A DNA stretch of 64,000 bases, from assembly GCF_031755915.1 (NCBI RefSeq), contig NC_083388.1:25141001-25205000 (forward strand), in the 5' to 3' direction. Origin of the DNA: Ziziphus jujuba. Taxonomy: Eukaryota; Streptophyta; Magnoliopsida; Rosales; Rhamnaceae. Positions within the stretch are counted from its first letter, which is position 1, and each line of letters starts with the position of its first letter. Both the position numbers and the translations under genes were made by a program. The notes beneath the pieces were generated by a model, which was given only the letters and a program-made list of their open reading frames with translations, was not told where the DNA came from and did not search any database. This document shows, one piece after another, positions 47,935 through 60,157 of this stretch.

Positions 47935-48741
47935 CTAATTATTGTTGTCAACCCAGAACTGCTTCTGGAGGTAGTCAATGATATTCTTGTCAACTTGGAA
48001 GGCCTTGGTGAGCACATCAGGATTAATACGAGGATCTGAATCAAACACAGCGTTGGCAATGGTGATTACTCCTGCATTTTGGCTGCTGAGACCGGCAAAG
48101 GCAACTGCATTGGTATATCCCCTGTTGAACTGGAAATGAATGAGACCAACTGGGAATACAAACACATCTCCCTTGTTGAGGATTTTAGTGAAGAGTTTGT
48201 TGCTTCCATCTTGTTGGTTGGAAGTGACAAAACCAACCTCTAGTGTACCCTCTACGACTACTAGGATTTCGGTGCCCCGAGGGTGAGTATGGGGAGGGTT
48301 TAGACCATATGGTGCATAGTCAATGCGTGCCAGGGATATGCCCAAAGTGTTGAGTCCTGGTATTTTGTCAACATTGAGTTGAGTTACGTTTGAACCAACA
48401 CGGTTTGATGTGTTTCCTGGCTTGTCAAGCCCCGAAAAGAAGAAATCATTGGCAGTAACATCCTTTGGATCCTTGCAGAACTTTCCATTCACGAACACTG
48501 CACCATATACAAAGAAAGTGCTTTTGTAATCAGTTCATGATTATTGTATAGTATATGGTTATCTAGGATATATATAAAAAGTAAGTGAAGAAATACAAGA
48601 GAGAAACATACAAGCAGATTTAATTTCAGAGTCTTTGACTGCAACACAGAAGTCCTGCAGAGGGCTTGGGTCATAAGCAGAGGCAAAAGAGGATGCCAAA
48701 CCCAAAACCAGAAGAGATAAAAGAAAATGAACACCTTGCAT
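47935..48741 (-). CDS. GLP: GLP9: germin-like protein, subfamily 1 type, intact
   Basis: Exon 1 is 48612-48741, exon 2 is 47935-48497 and the intron is 114 bp. The protein has 230 residues, with H113, H115, E120 and H164 as predicted metal ligands. It differs from GLP8 by KDPKDV for KDPKYV and PVGLIHF for PIGLIHF. Its coding region and 5' flank resemble GLP3 and GLP8, while its 3' flank (47700-47930) resembles that of GLP4. This mosaic pattern suggests gene conversion or unequal crossing-over. Expected: secreted apoplastic GLP. Confidence 0.94.
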
Positions 48742-48811
48742 GCTTTTCTGACGGATGTTCTTAATTTCTTAACGCAAAAGAGGGATGAGAAATTTTGGTG
48801 GGAAATGTTCC

Positions 48812-48821
48812 CAATTTATAG
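48812..48821 (-). promoter_or_regulatory. TATA-like box of GLP9
   Basis: CTATAAATTG on the minus strand about 75 bp upstream of the ATG. It has two changes from the family CTATAAATAG, so promoter strength may differ. Confidence 0.6.
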
Positions 48822-51649
48822 AGGCCAGAGTCAGGAATTTGTCTCTGCATATTTTGTATACGAAAGTAATGAAACAGAAAGAAGACTTGAAAATTTATCC
48901 ACTGGGTATTTGATTTAATATTATAATAATCAATGAAGAATCATTGTTTATTAATCACTAAAAGAACAAGTAAAATCTAGAATGGAAATGGCCTTGTTCA
49001 TTTATTTATTTTTGCCAGTGTCTTACACGTATCCTTTTTCTCTTTATTAATACCCTTTTCCCATATAAGACTTGTTTAAACCATTTAATTGGTTGACTCC
49101 ACTTGGAAGTTCCACAATTTTCTATAGCTAGTCAACGCTGATTTTTTTTATTTTTTTTTTCTTTAAAGTTGAAACTGTCACTGTTGTGCGTGATTTGATC
49201 AAATCAAGTATAAATAATATATGTATATATATATATTGTTTGATAATTTTAGTACTAATTTTCCTAAATTGATCTAGTTACATGATTTATTATATGAAAG
49301 CTTCTAGAAATGAAGAAATATTCTACTAGTCTAAAATGTTTATTTCGATATTTATGTTGCCAAAATTCGATGGCTTTGGATGACCAGGGTTGTTGGAATG
49401 AGCAGAAAAGCCTACATTTATAGATTTACTCTAACTAATCTGTATGACATCAAGAAAGTACTATTACTTTCAAGGAACTAAGAAAACAGGAAAAACAGGG
49501 TGTACTATTACTTGCATGGAACTAAGAAAATTGGGAAAACAGAGTTTCAACTGGAATTTCATAAGCCTCAGACTATACGTGTAATGAAAATGGAATTTGG
49601 CAGCAAACAGATTAACTTTTCTAATTTTATGACATTTGACAAGTAATCATGCTTTTTTTGGGTTGTCTCAAAAAACTCTGATGCTAACTAAACTTTTCAT
49701 ATAAAATTTGAAGAAATTGGTGTTACTTTCAATTGCCAAGTGCCAAAAAGGCTAATCAAAATTACTAAGTACCTTTCGCTCATTTTGAATTTAAAATACC
49801 AGTAGTTATTTGAAAAATGTTTTGACTGTTATATTTTTATCATATTTTTGTCATTGAAAGTAATTAGAGAAAACTAAAAATCAAGGGCATCAACTGAAAC
49901 ATAGTTTTAGACTTTTTTACATGCTAAAATTATTTTCTAGTAGTACTTTTTCATGAATAGTCAAGTGGGGCCCCTATCTTTTTTGGTGGACAGTGAGTGG
50001 TTGTTAGTTAAAAGAAAATTTGTCTTTGCCCTCCCTTTGCACATCGGAATAAGTTAATTAAATAGCTTATGTTGTCAAAAAAAAAAAATTTATATAATAT
50101 TTCTAGAAAATTGCAAACAAATAATTGTAGAGACATTATTCCATTTTTAATATTTTTATAAAGGCATTTGGTTCTTATATTACAATCTATGCTTGGATGT
50201 CACGGGTTAAAGGGAATATTTGTTGGAGTTAAAAGAGGTGTTTAATATTTACTCTAAATAATACCTTAATGAAAATAAGAATTACTATGCAAAATTTTCT
50301 TCAAAAAAATAAAAATAAAAACACTATAAACTCCATAGTAAAAACCTTGATTTTTTCTATGTTGCATGTATATAATTTTCAAAGCAATATATTATAATTT
50401 AGAGCACCGATCACAGAAACCTGTAGTTTCTATTAATTGACCAATAAAAGAAACAGAAAGGTCCATATAACATGCCATTTTGTTTTTTCTTTTGTTGCAA
50501 TATATACCAATATTAATTAATTAACAAAAATAACATACTAATTATAAAAACTTTGTTTCATATTAATTTCACTTAAAATTAATCTTGATCCAAACTTTTA
50601 AATTCAAATTAAATAAAACATGGCAATTAATGTTTATTAGCTTCAAAACAGAGAAGATAAGTTACTGGTGAAGTAAAGGCCAAGAAAAGTACTATGAATC
50701 ACTGACCAAGTCAAAGGGTCAGGTAAAATGGAGAATGTTCTCTCCATGGTCAACAATTTCTCAGACATGAAGCCATTTTGTAACTTCTCGATATGATCGG
50801 TTGGTGGTATTGTAATCCACTATTTTTTGTTTTTTCCTTAATTTTTACATCAAATGGATTTTTCAAAACTTCAAATGACCAAAACTTCCACATAAAATTA
50901 AAAGAGAAAACAGGATAAACAGAGTTTCTAATTCAGAGATAAAAAAAAAAAATGCCAAACCGAGTGGAACGATATATATAACTGAAAAATTCAATTAGAG
51001 CTTTTCCAACATCATTCTACTTATTTTATAAACCTGTAGTTTCTCTTTAGTTCATTCATTCCCTTTACCTATATAAGATTTATTTTAACCATTAATTGGT
51101 TGTTTTAGTTAAAAGTTAAGTTTTATTATTTTGGCCCCCTTGTAGCCCCTTGTAAAAGTGCCATAATTTTCTTCAGCCAATTAACGCTGATTTATATTTA
51201 AGTTGAAAATTGTCACTGTTTTGGGTGATTTGATTAATTCAAGTATAGTCAACAAAGATTGTTTCATAATTTTGGTTATATTAAATAAAACATATTTATA
51301 AGCTCTCTTGATGGACTGCAATTATAATATTAATCTCTTCAAATAAATTAATTACATGGTTAGAGCTTTACCTAAACAACCTAATCATATGGGCCGGAGA
51401 TGTTTCTATTAATGCTAGATAAAATTAAAATGCCTTTGATTGTGTCTTAATTTGCCGGAACTAATTTAATAACATGATTTATCATATTAATGCATCTGGA
51501 AATAAAGAAAAATTCAACTTTTCTAGATGTTTATTTTCGTTTTTTATGTTACAAATAGTCGATGCCTTCGGTTGACAAGGGTTGTTAGAATAAGCAGAAA
51601 AGTGTACGTTTATCCAACTAATCTGCATCGCATTCAGAATTAAAGTACT

Positions 51650-51688
<39 letters not shown>

Positions 51689-52905
51689 CGCGGCGGAGAG
51701 GGGGGAAGAATAGAAAAGAAAAATGAAAATAGAGTTCAATTGGAATTTTTTACAACTTTCTTTAATATAGAAATTCATTTTATTGATGCCCGTACCAACC
51801 AATTCAACACATAGCTCCTAAATATTTTATCGAAGCAATGCTTGATAAAGAGATTTGGCCTGTCCTCTGAACCAAAAAGAAATAAATTTGAAATGAAAAT
51901 TGGCATATATATATATATATATATATGCAGCAAAATATATATATAATGAAAGTAGAATTTGACAAGTAATCAGAACAAATTTTTACTCTAAGAGGACCCG
52001 GGGCCATTCATGCTCTTTCTGGGTTGTCCTATAAAACTTTGATATTGACCCAACTATTCATATAAAATTTGAAGAAATGGGTATTAATTTCAATTACAAA
52101 GGATCAATCAAAATGACCAAATGCCATAGTGTAAACTGTAAAATTACATGTATAATTCTAGATAATCGTTTCGTTCACATTGAATTATATAAAATGCCAC
52201 AAATTATTAAATAAAAATTTTTGTTGCTACATTGTAATATTATTATATTTTTGTCACTGAAAGTAATTATATAGAGAAAACTGAAATTCAGGGGCATCAA
52301 TTGGAACATAGTTTTAAACTTATTCTATATGCCAAATTAATTTCTAGTAGTACTTCCCCCATGAATAGTCAAGCAGGGTCTCTATCTTTTTCTGGTGGAT
52401 AGTTGATCGGAATAAATTGGAATACTATCAATATGAGACTACAAAGGATCTAATAATCCAAAGCAAAGTGTAAAATACTCAATAGCATCCATTTCTTTAA
52501 TTTTGCGTTACTACAGTAATTATGTGGTAATGTGAGCCCAAAAATCACTGACCATATATAATGTTAGTTAGCGAAACTAACTTTGAAAATTCAAATAAAA
52601 AAATTCTCAATCTATTTGGTGGCGAAGTGTGTTTAGTTGGATTTGGCGAATCAGAAAGAAAAAAAAAAAGAAAAAAAAAGAGAAATCGTGACTTCATGAT
52701 TAAGACATAATTAGAACAATATTATATATATAGTAATAGCCAAAACAATTATAGAAAAAGGCATCCATAGGTCGACCCTTCTACATTTATTCATAGATTA
52801 TATTTTTATTACAATGACTGCAAGACGTAGCAAACCTTATTAAATGGAAAAGTACATAAGGATAGTGTATTAATCCATGGTTGCTTCATATTATATAATA
52901 AGGGT
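48822..52905. other. Spacer between GLP9 and GLP10 with a gene-less GLP6-type unit
   Basis: No gene seen. About 48822-50000 parallels the upstream regions of GLP3 and GLP8. About 50430-51040 parallels 39470-40050, and 51040-52560 parallels 41290-42590. The GLP6-type gene and proximal promoter that should sit between these two stretches are absent at about 51037. Contains the poly-G tract at 51653-51688 and a TA repeat near 51906-51926. Confidence 0.7.
51653..51688 (+). repeat. 36-bp poly-G tract
   Basis: An uninterrupted run of 36 G followed by CGCGGCGGAGAGGGGGG. The paralogous site near 41923-41936 has a run of A before GCGCAGAG. Such a homopolymer could be real or an assembly/base-calling artefact. 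Confidence 0.9.
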
Positions 52906-53702
52906 CTAATAATTGTTATCTTCCCAGAACTGCTTCTGGAGATAGTCAATAATATTCTTATCAACTTGGAAAGCCTTGGTGAGAACATCAGGATTGATAC
53001 GAGGGTCTGATCCAAAAACAGCGTCAGCAATAGTGATAACTCCTGGGTTTTGGCTGCTCAGAGCAGCAAAAGCAAGAGCATTGCAATCTCCCCTGTTGAA
53101 CTGGAAATGAATGAGACCAACTGGGAACACAAACACGTCTCCTTTGTTGAGGATTTTAGTGAAGAGTTTGTTGCTTCCATCTGGTTGGTTGGATGTTACA
53201 AAACCAACCTCCAATGTTCCCTCTAAAACTGCTAGGATTTCGGTTGCTCGAGGGTGAGTGTGTGGAGGGTTTAGACCATATGGTGCAAAGTCGATTCGAG
53301 CCAAGGATATACCCAAAGTGTTGAGTCCTCGTATCTTCTCGACATTGAATGCGGTTACAGCTGAGCCAAGTTTTTTTGATATGTTTCCAACCACGTCGAA
53401 CCCGTAGGTGAAGAAATCGTCAGCACTGACGTCCTTGGGGTCCTTGCAGAACTTTCCATTCACAAACACTGCAGCACATAAATTTCGTAATTATAGTATC
53501 ATCAAACACATTTCAACAAGTACCATTTAATAGAAATTTAAATGCATGTATATTAACATAAAATTGTATACGTACAACCACCGGTTTCGCTGTCATTTAA
53601 GGCCACACAGAAGTCCTGAACAGGGTCGGGGTCAGAGGCAGAGACAAAGGAGGAGGCCAAAGCCAAGACGACAAAGGACGAAAGGAGATAAGCACCTTGC
53701 AT
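52906..53702 (-). CDS. GLP: GLP10: germin-like protein, subfamily 1 type, intact
   Basis: Exon 1 is 53576-53702, exon 2 is 52906-53468 and the intron is 107 bp. Using the donor GGTT^GTACGT, which matches the other genes' T^GT position, gives 229 residues; an alternative G^GTTGTA donor three bases upstream would give 228. The signal peptide ([15 protein letters not shown]...) ends near residue 22. Cupin box 1 is HTHPRATE (H112, H114, E119) and box 2 [10 protein letters not shown] contains H163. Its N-terminal cupin region is unlike the rest ([24 protein letters not shown]), so it is a distinct subgroup. It is the intact counterpart of GLP5. Expected: secreted metal-binding GLP. Confidence 0.93.
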
Positions 53703-53794
53703 TTTAGACAACTTGCTTAAAATTGGTACTTAATTTTTTTCTTTTAATAGTATAATGCAAAGTGAGGGATGAGAAATCTTTGTGGAAAACATGG

Positions 53795-53804
53795 ATATTT
53801 ATAG
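53795..53804 (-). promoter_or_regulatory. TATA box of GLP10
   Basis: CTATAAATAT on the minus strand about 95 bp upstream of the ATG. Confidence 0.66.
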
Positions 53805-55008
53805 AGGGGAAATCAGTAAACTAGTCTTTGCACCCATTAAAGCAGATAGGAGACTTGAAAAATCTCTATCCAATGGTTATCAATTTAGTCTCTTAAATCA
53901 AGTTAAGGTAGAACCATTCTTCAACCACTACATACATGTACATATAATTACTCTTTTTTTTTTAATTAATTTCCTCATGACCCTATGCTTCCGCATTCAA
54001 ATTCTTGCTTTGACATATAGAAATGATCATCTTTCTTTCTTGCACTTACCTTACCTTTGCCTTTTGATTTATATTTGTAGTCATTTGGTTACTTTAACTA
54101 GAAGTTGAATCTTATTGGGCTACGGGCTACCTCAGCGCCATGCACATCCAGTACTGTATATGGTTTGGACTAAATATTTATGTAACATTATTGCTATGCG
54201 CGCCTTCGATAATAAACACTTATTTTTTATTATTATTATTTTTTTTTGGTGTTTGGAAATCATATATAAATCTAAATATTTAAGCTATAATTGTTGGGAA
54301 ATTACGCAATTGATAAATATTGATTAAAGCAAATTCTCTTAGATTGATTAATTAATTAGGCCTTATCACTCGTTAACAAAATTACAACCAAAAATAAAAC
54401 TACAAACACTCATCAACAATATAATATTTTGGTGTTTGCGGACTGATTTTTTTTTTAACTGTTCTTATTCGTAGCTAATCATCCCTAGTGAAACCATTGC
54501 TAATGCGGCAATTATTTATTTAATGGGTGACATTAATGATTATTATTATTATTAAGTGAAAATCTTTTATGGGAAAATAAATACTTTGGAGGTAGCCAAT
54601 TAAATTGTTACGTGAGATATGTAGATCCCACTTGTGCTTCATAATCAGTTATAAATAGTATTTATCTAGATATATTTTTTTTTAAGAAAATTTGTGTTTG
54701 CCCTCCTTTTGCATATTAATTAATTAGCTTATGTAATATGATTTAATTATTCAAGCATCTTTATTTTTAAAATTTGGCATTATCTGAGCTCTCCAACGGT
54801 AAATATAAATGTCATTGTTAAATTTTAGTATTGCACTCCAGTAGCAAATGATGAAGAGTGGCAATGTAAAATTATAAATTTTATTAAACAGTGATGAGAT
54901 CCATTTTTTATCAACAAAAAATAAAATCATAATATTTAACTCAATCAAAGGTTATGGGATCCACTTACTTTATTATTGTGGGATCCAAGGCTAAATTTGG
55001 CATTTAAA
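53805..55008. other. Spacer upstream of GLP10
   Basis: No gene. The left half (53805-54370) is the GLP10 upstream region, which recurs at 55115-55690, 57420-57730 and 60165-60600. The right half is AT-rich with the motif gtgtttgccctcctttt near 54692, repeated near 55963 and 60690. Confidence 0.65.
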
Positions 55009-55700
55009 ATTGCACCTTGCATTTTAGAGAAACTTGTCTAAAACTTGTACTTTTAAGTTTCTTGTCGCACAATGCAAATTGAGGGATGAGAAATCCTAGC
55101 GGAAAACTTGGTTATTTACAGAGGGGACATCAGTAAATTAGTCTTTGTATCCATTAAAGCAGATAGGAGAATTGAAAAGTCTCCATCCAATGGTTATCAA
55201 GTTAGTGTCTTAATCAAGTTAAGATAGAACCATTCTTCAACCACTACATGCATACTGGTACACTTTTTTATTTATTTTTTAATTGATTTTCTCATAACCT
55301 TATGATTTCAGCATTGAAAATTTTTGGTCTGCCATATAGAAATGATCCTCTTTCTTTCTTACACGTAACTTTCCTTTTCCTTTAGATTTATATTTGTAGT
55401 CATTCGGTTACTTTAACTAGAAGCTGAATCTTATTGAGCTACGGGCTATCTCAGAGCCATGCATTTTCAGTACTGTATATGATTTGGACTACATATTTAT
55501 ATAATATTATTGCTGTGCGCTCCTTTGATTAATTCAGCTGAACAAATACTTAACTTTATTTGGTGGTTCGAAATCATAAATAATTAAATCTAAATATTTA
55601 AGCTATAAGTGCTGGGAAACTACGTAATTGATAATATTGATTCAAGTAAATTGTCTTAGATTGATTTGTTAATCACATGTAACATATTGGTGCCTGCGGA
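55009..55700 (-). pseudogene. GLP relic: promoter and start codon only
   Basis: The sequence from caccttgcattttaga (55011) onward matches the start codon, leader, TATA region and upstream DNA of GLP10 at 53694-54370. On the minus strand it retains ATGCAAGGTGCA and then breaks into unrelated AT-rich DNA. The whole coding region is gone. The TATA position reads CTGTAAATAA (near 55112). Confidence 0.75.
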
Positions 55701-57224
55701 TTTTTTTTTTTTTTTTTTTTCCTATTCTTAATCGTAGCTATTCATCCCTAGTGAAACCGTGGGTAATTGGCAAGTATTAATTGGTTACATTTATTATTTA
55801 TATTATTATTATTAAGTGAAAACATTTTACGAAAAAATATATCATTTAGAGGGTAGCCAATCAAATTTTTACTGTTATATATGTAAATCCTACTTATGCT
55901 CCATAAATAGTGATAAATAGTATTTTTCTTGATATTGTTGTATTAATTTTAAAGAAAATTTGTGTTTGCCTCCTTTTGCATATCAATTAATTAGCCTGTA
56001 TAATATAATTTAATTATTCACTTTATTTTTAAAATTTAGCATTAGTATGAGCTCTCCAATGATAAATATAAATGTCATCATTAGATTTTTAGTATTGTAT
56101 TCCAATAATAAGTAATTTGAAATTATAAATTTAATTAAATGATAATAGGATCTAGTTTTTATTAATAAAAAAAAGTAATATTTAAATCAATAAAAGGTTA
56201 TGGGACCTACATACTTTATTGTTGTTGGATCCAATGCCAAAGACAGTGTTTGAACTTGGCATTGCCAAAATTTTTGCTCCCCATTGGAGATACCAATAGA
56301 GAAACAATACTATATTTTAGCCGTGGTATTGTCAAAAGGGCATATAATTGGAGATACTTTTAGATTTTGAAACTTATAGAAAACTAAAAATAACATATTG
56401 TAGTCATTGTTTCATATAATTTTTTTTTCATAAAGACATTTGATTTTTGTGTTACAATCCATGCACTAGATATGAAGGGTGAAGAGACTAAGTATTTTTT
56501 TTTTTTTTTTGTAGTTAATATATATAATAATTCATAAATTAAAGTAATGTTGCTTGTATGCTCTTCACATCCATACTTACGAGGTCATGGGTTATTCATT
56601 AGAATTAAACGAGAAGCTTATTATCTGCTTCAGCTAATATCTTTATGAATAAGAATTACTATTGCAACAACTCTTTTCAATATTGCATGTATATAATTTC
56701 TATCTTAGCGTATCAATCAATTCGTAAGAATTTGGAGGATTAGCTATCACCAAACCATGTAGACTGTATCTATAAGAGTACAAAATTTTCTTCGGATGGA
56801 ATTTAATTTAGCATTCATTTCTATTGACAAAGTCTCTTAAATAATTATCACCAAATACTCTGGAACGAAATTAATATTAAAGTAATTACCAAATTAAAAT
56901 GATGAATAGTATTTCCAATAAAGATGACTTCATCAATCGCACCCCAAAATGATTACATGATCACGTCTTGGTAGTGTCAGACATTGTTGGATTTCTTTCC
57001 CTTTTAACTCATCTCTAGTCACGTCTAGTACATTATATTTGGAAAAGATTAAGGGATTTAACACTTTTTTAGACTCTAAATTTCAACCAAATATCATACT
57101 AATTGACCATTAAAAAAATAAAAAGGTTTCGTACATCATACTAATTAATTAACAAAAATGACATCATAATTATACAATCTTTGTTTTATATTAAGTTCTT
57201 TCTTAAAAGTAATCCTAATCCTAT
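55701..57224. other. AT-rich spacer with repeated blocks
   Basis: No gene. 56440-57190 closely parallels 62500-63279 and more loosely 60820-61580. Poly-T runs occur near 55702-55720 and 56497-56511. Confidence 0.65.
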
Positions 57225-57345
57225 GGCTCAAATCTTCCTCGGACGATGATGATGTTTGGGATCCGAGGCCGAGGCAAAGGAGGAGGCCAAAGCAAAGATG
57301 ACAAAAGGACAAAAGGAGATGAACACCTTGCATTTTACGGAGACT
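57225..57345 (-). pseudogene. GLP11: exon 1 relic
   Basis: On the minus strand ATGCAAGGTGTTCATCTCC starts at about 57334 and reads MQGVHLLLSF, then shifts frame through one extra T in the TCCTTTTGTC run. After correcting the frame it would continue as the usual signal peptide and ASDP, then similarity stops at about 57250. No exon 2 follows. A TATA region (ctatttatag near 57411) and about 300 bp of GLP-like promoter lie upstream. Confidence 0.8.
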
Positions 57346-58864
57346 ACTTGTACTAAATTTTCTTGTAGTATAATGCAAACTAAGGGATGACAAATCCTAG
57401 TGGAAACCATGGCTATTTATAGATTGAAGCAGATAGGAGATTTGAAAAAACCTCTATCCAATGTTTATCGATTTAGTCTCTTCATCAAGGCAGAACCATT
57501 TTTCTACCATTTTTGTTTTCTGTTTTTTGTTTTTTTTTTTAAATAATTCCCTCATGACCTTATGCTTTCAGCATTGAAAATTTTGCCATATACAAATGGT
57601 TAGTTTAACTAGAAGTTCAATCTTATTGGGACACCTAATTGCCATATTTCAGTGAATGGTGTGGACTAAAATTTTCCGTTGACATTTTTGCTGTGTTCCT
57701 TTGATTAATTCAGTAAAACAAAAATGCAACTTACCTTGGTGTTTTATAAGAATATATAAATTGTGTAAATTGATTAATGATCACATACATCATATATTAA
57801 AAAAAGAAAAAGAAAAAAAAAAACTCGTGAACAATTTAATATTTTGGTGCTTGCGGATTTTTTATTTTTGTAAGGAAAGTTCGTGTTTTCCTTCCCTTTG
57901 CATATTGATTAAAATTAATTAATTAGCTTATATAACATTTCTGGAAAATTAGAAATAAATAATTGTGGAGTCATTATTTCATATAAAATTTTTTTATTAA
58001 GGCGTTTGGTTCTTTTTTTTTTTCTTTTTTTTTGGATCATATAAAGGCCTTTGGTTCTTATACTACAATTTATGCCTCGGATGCAATAGGTAAAGGGAAT
58101 ATGTATGTATACATATATTGCTGAAAATTGGCATATGCATCAAATTATACACATAATGAAAGTAGAATTTGACAAGTAATCAGATTAATTTTTACTTTAA
58201 GAGGACCCGGGGCCATTCATGCCTTTCTGGGTTGTCAGGTAAAACTTTGATATTGACTCAACTTTTCGTATGAAATTTGAAAAAATGGGTATTAATTTCA
58301 ATTACGTAAACTGTAAAATGACATGTATAATTCGAGATAATCATTTCGTTCATATTGAATTATATTGAACGCCACAAATTTTTAAATAAAACTTTTTTGT
58401 TGGTACATTTTAATTTATCATATTTTTGTCACCGAAAGTAGTTAATTATATAGAGAAAACTGAAATTCGGGGCATCAATTGGAACATAGTTTTAAACTTA
58501 TTCTATATGCTAAATTAATTTGTAGTAGTACTTCCCCCTTGAAGTGTCAAGCAGGGCCCCTGTTTTCTCCGCTGGATATTTGTTCGGAATAAATTGGAAT
58601 ACGATCAGCATGAGACTAAAAAGGATCTAATATATAGACCAACGTGAAGTGTAAAATACTCAACAGCATCCATTTCTTTCATTTTCTGGTACTACAGTGA
58701 TTATGTGGTAATGTGAGCCCCAAAACCACTGACCCCATATAATCTTAGTTAACGAAACTTACTTTGAAAATTCAAATAAAAAAAGTCTCAATATATTTAG
58801 TGGTAGTGGTCAATGGGAGAACTGTGTTTAGTCGGATTTGGTGGGTCAAGAAAGGGGAAAAAAA

Positions 58865-58911
<47 letters not shown>

Positions 58912-59143
58912 AATCATAACTTCGTGATTAAGACATAATTAGAACAATATTATATATATATATATAGTAATACCCAAAACAATTAGAAAAAGGCATCCAT
59001 CGGTCGACCCTTCTACTTTTATTTATAAATCATACTGTTATTGCAATGACTGCAAGATGCATAGCAAACCTTATTAAAAAATGAGAAAAGTGCATAAGTA
59101 TAATGAATTAATCCATGGTTGCTTAATATTATATAAGAAGGGT
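57346..59143. other. Spacer between the GLP11 relic and GLP12
   Basis: No gene. 58120-58990 parallels 51890-52760, the 3' region of GLP10. A TA repeat (58867-58886) runs into a GA repeat (58890-58910). Confidence 0.65.
58867..58912 (+). repeat. TA and GA microsatellite
   Basis: A run of about ten TA units, then CACA, then about ten GA units. The paralogous site near 52665-52685 has A/G-rich sequence without the dinucleotide runs. Confidence 0.85.
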
Positions 59144-60065
59144 CTAACTGTTATCAGACCAGAACTGCTTCTGGAGATAGTCAATAATATTCTTATCAAC
59201 TTGGAAAGCCTTGGTGAGAACATCAGGATTGATATGAGGGTCTGATCCAAACACAGCGTTAGCAATAGTGATAACTCCGGGGTTTTGGCTGCTCAGACCA
59301 GCAAAAGCAAGAGCATTGTAATGTCCCCTGTTGAACTGGAAATGAATGAGACCAACTGGGAACACAAACACGTCTCCTTTGTTGAGGATTTTAGTGAACA
59401 GTTTGTTGCTTCCATCTTGTTGGTTGGATGTTACAAAACCAACCTCCAATGTTCCCTCTACGACTACTAGGATTTCGGTAGCTCGGGGATGAGTGTGTGG
59501 AGGGTTTAGACCGTACGGTAAAAAGTCAATGCGAGCGAGGGAGATTCCCAAAGTGTTAAGCCCTGGAATTTCGTTTACAGCCACCGGAGTCACTTTCGAC
59601 CCAACTGGATTCGATGTGTTCCCGGGCTTATCCAGCCCAGAGAAGAAGAAATCCCCTGCGTCGGCAAGCTTGGGGTCCTTGCAGAACTTTCCATTCACAA
59701 ACACTGCTCAACAGAAAATTTTCTACTTAGTATCAAACACCTTTCGACAACCATATTTTAAAATGTATAATGATAATGGAATAGAAATTAAAATGCATGT
59801 ATAATGCTATAATATATACTTACAGCTCTGTTTGGTATCAAACACATAAATTTCGTAATTATAGAACCATCAAACACATTTCAACAAATACCATAAATAG
59901 AAATTCAAATATATATTAATATAATATTGTATACGTACAGCCACCGGTTTTGGTGTCGTTTAAGGCCACACAGAAGTCCTGAACAGGGTCGGGATCCGAG
60001 GCAGAGGCAAAGGAGCAGGCCAAAGCCAAGATGACAGAGGACAAAAGGAGATGAGCACCTTGCAT
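59144..60065 (-). CDS. GLP: GLP12: germin-like protein, subfamily 1 type, intact
   Basis: Exon 1 is 59939-60065, exon 2 is 59144-59703 and the intron is 235 bp. The donor GGCT^GTACGT and acceptor GCAG^TG give 228 residues. The signal peptide is [10 protein letters not shown]...ASA. Cupin ligands are H112, H114, E119 and H163 ([18 protein letters not shown]). The first third of exon 2 is divergent ([29 protein letters not shown]) while the rest is close to GLP10, so the exon looks mosaic. The intron is about twice as long as in the other genes, with a tandem copy of flanking intron sequence (caaacacataaatt / tcaaacacctttc). C-terminus is SDNS. Expected: secreted metal-binding GLP. Confidence 0.93.
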
Positions 60066-60157
60066 TTTAGAAAAAAGCTTGTCCAAAATTTATACTTAAT
60101 TTTTTTTTAATAGTATAATGTAAAGTGAGGGATGAGAAATCTTTGCGGAAAACATGG

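Noticed and set aside
51482..51802. Minus-strand frame with a run of prolines
   Set aside because: The prolines are the poly-G tract read as CCC codons. The frame is not shared by paralogous spacers.
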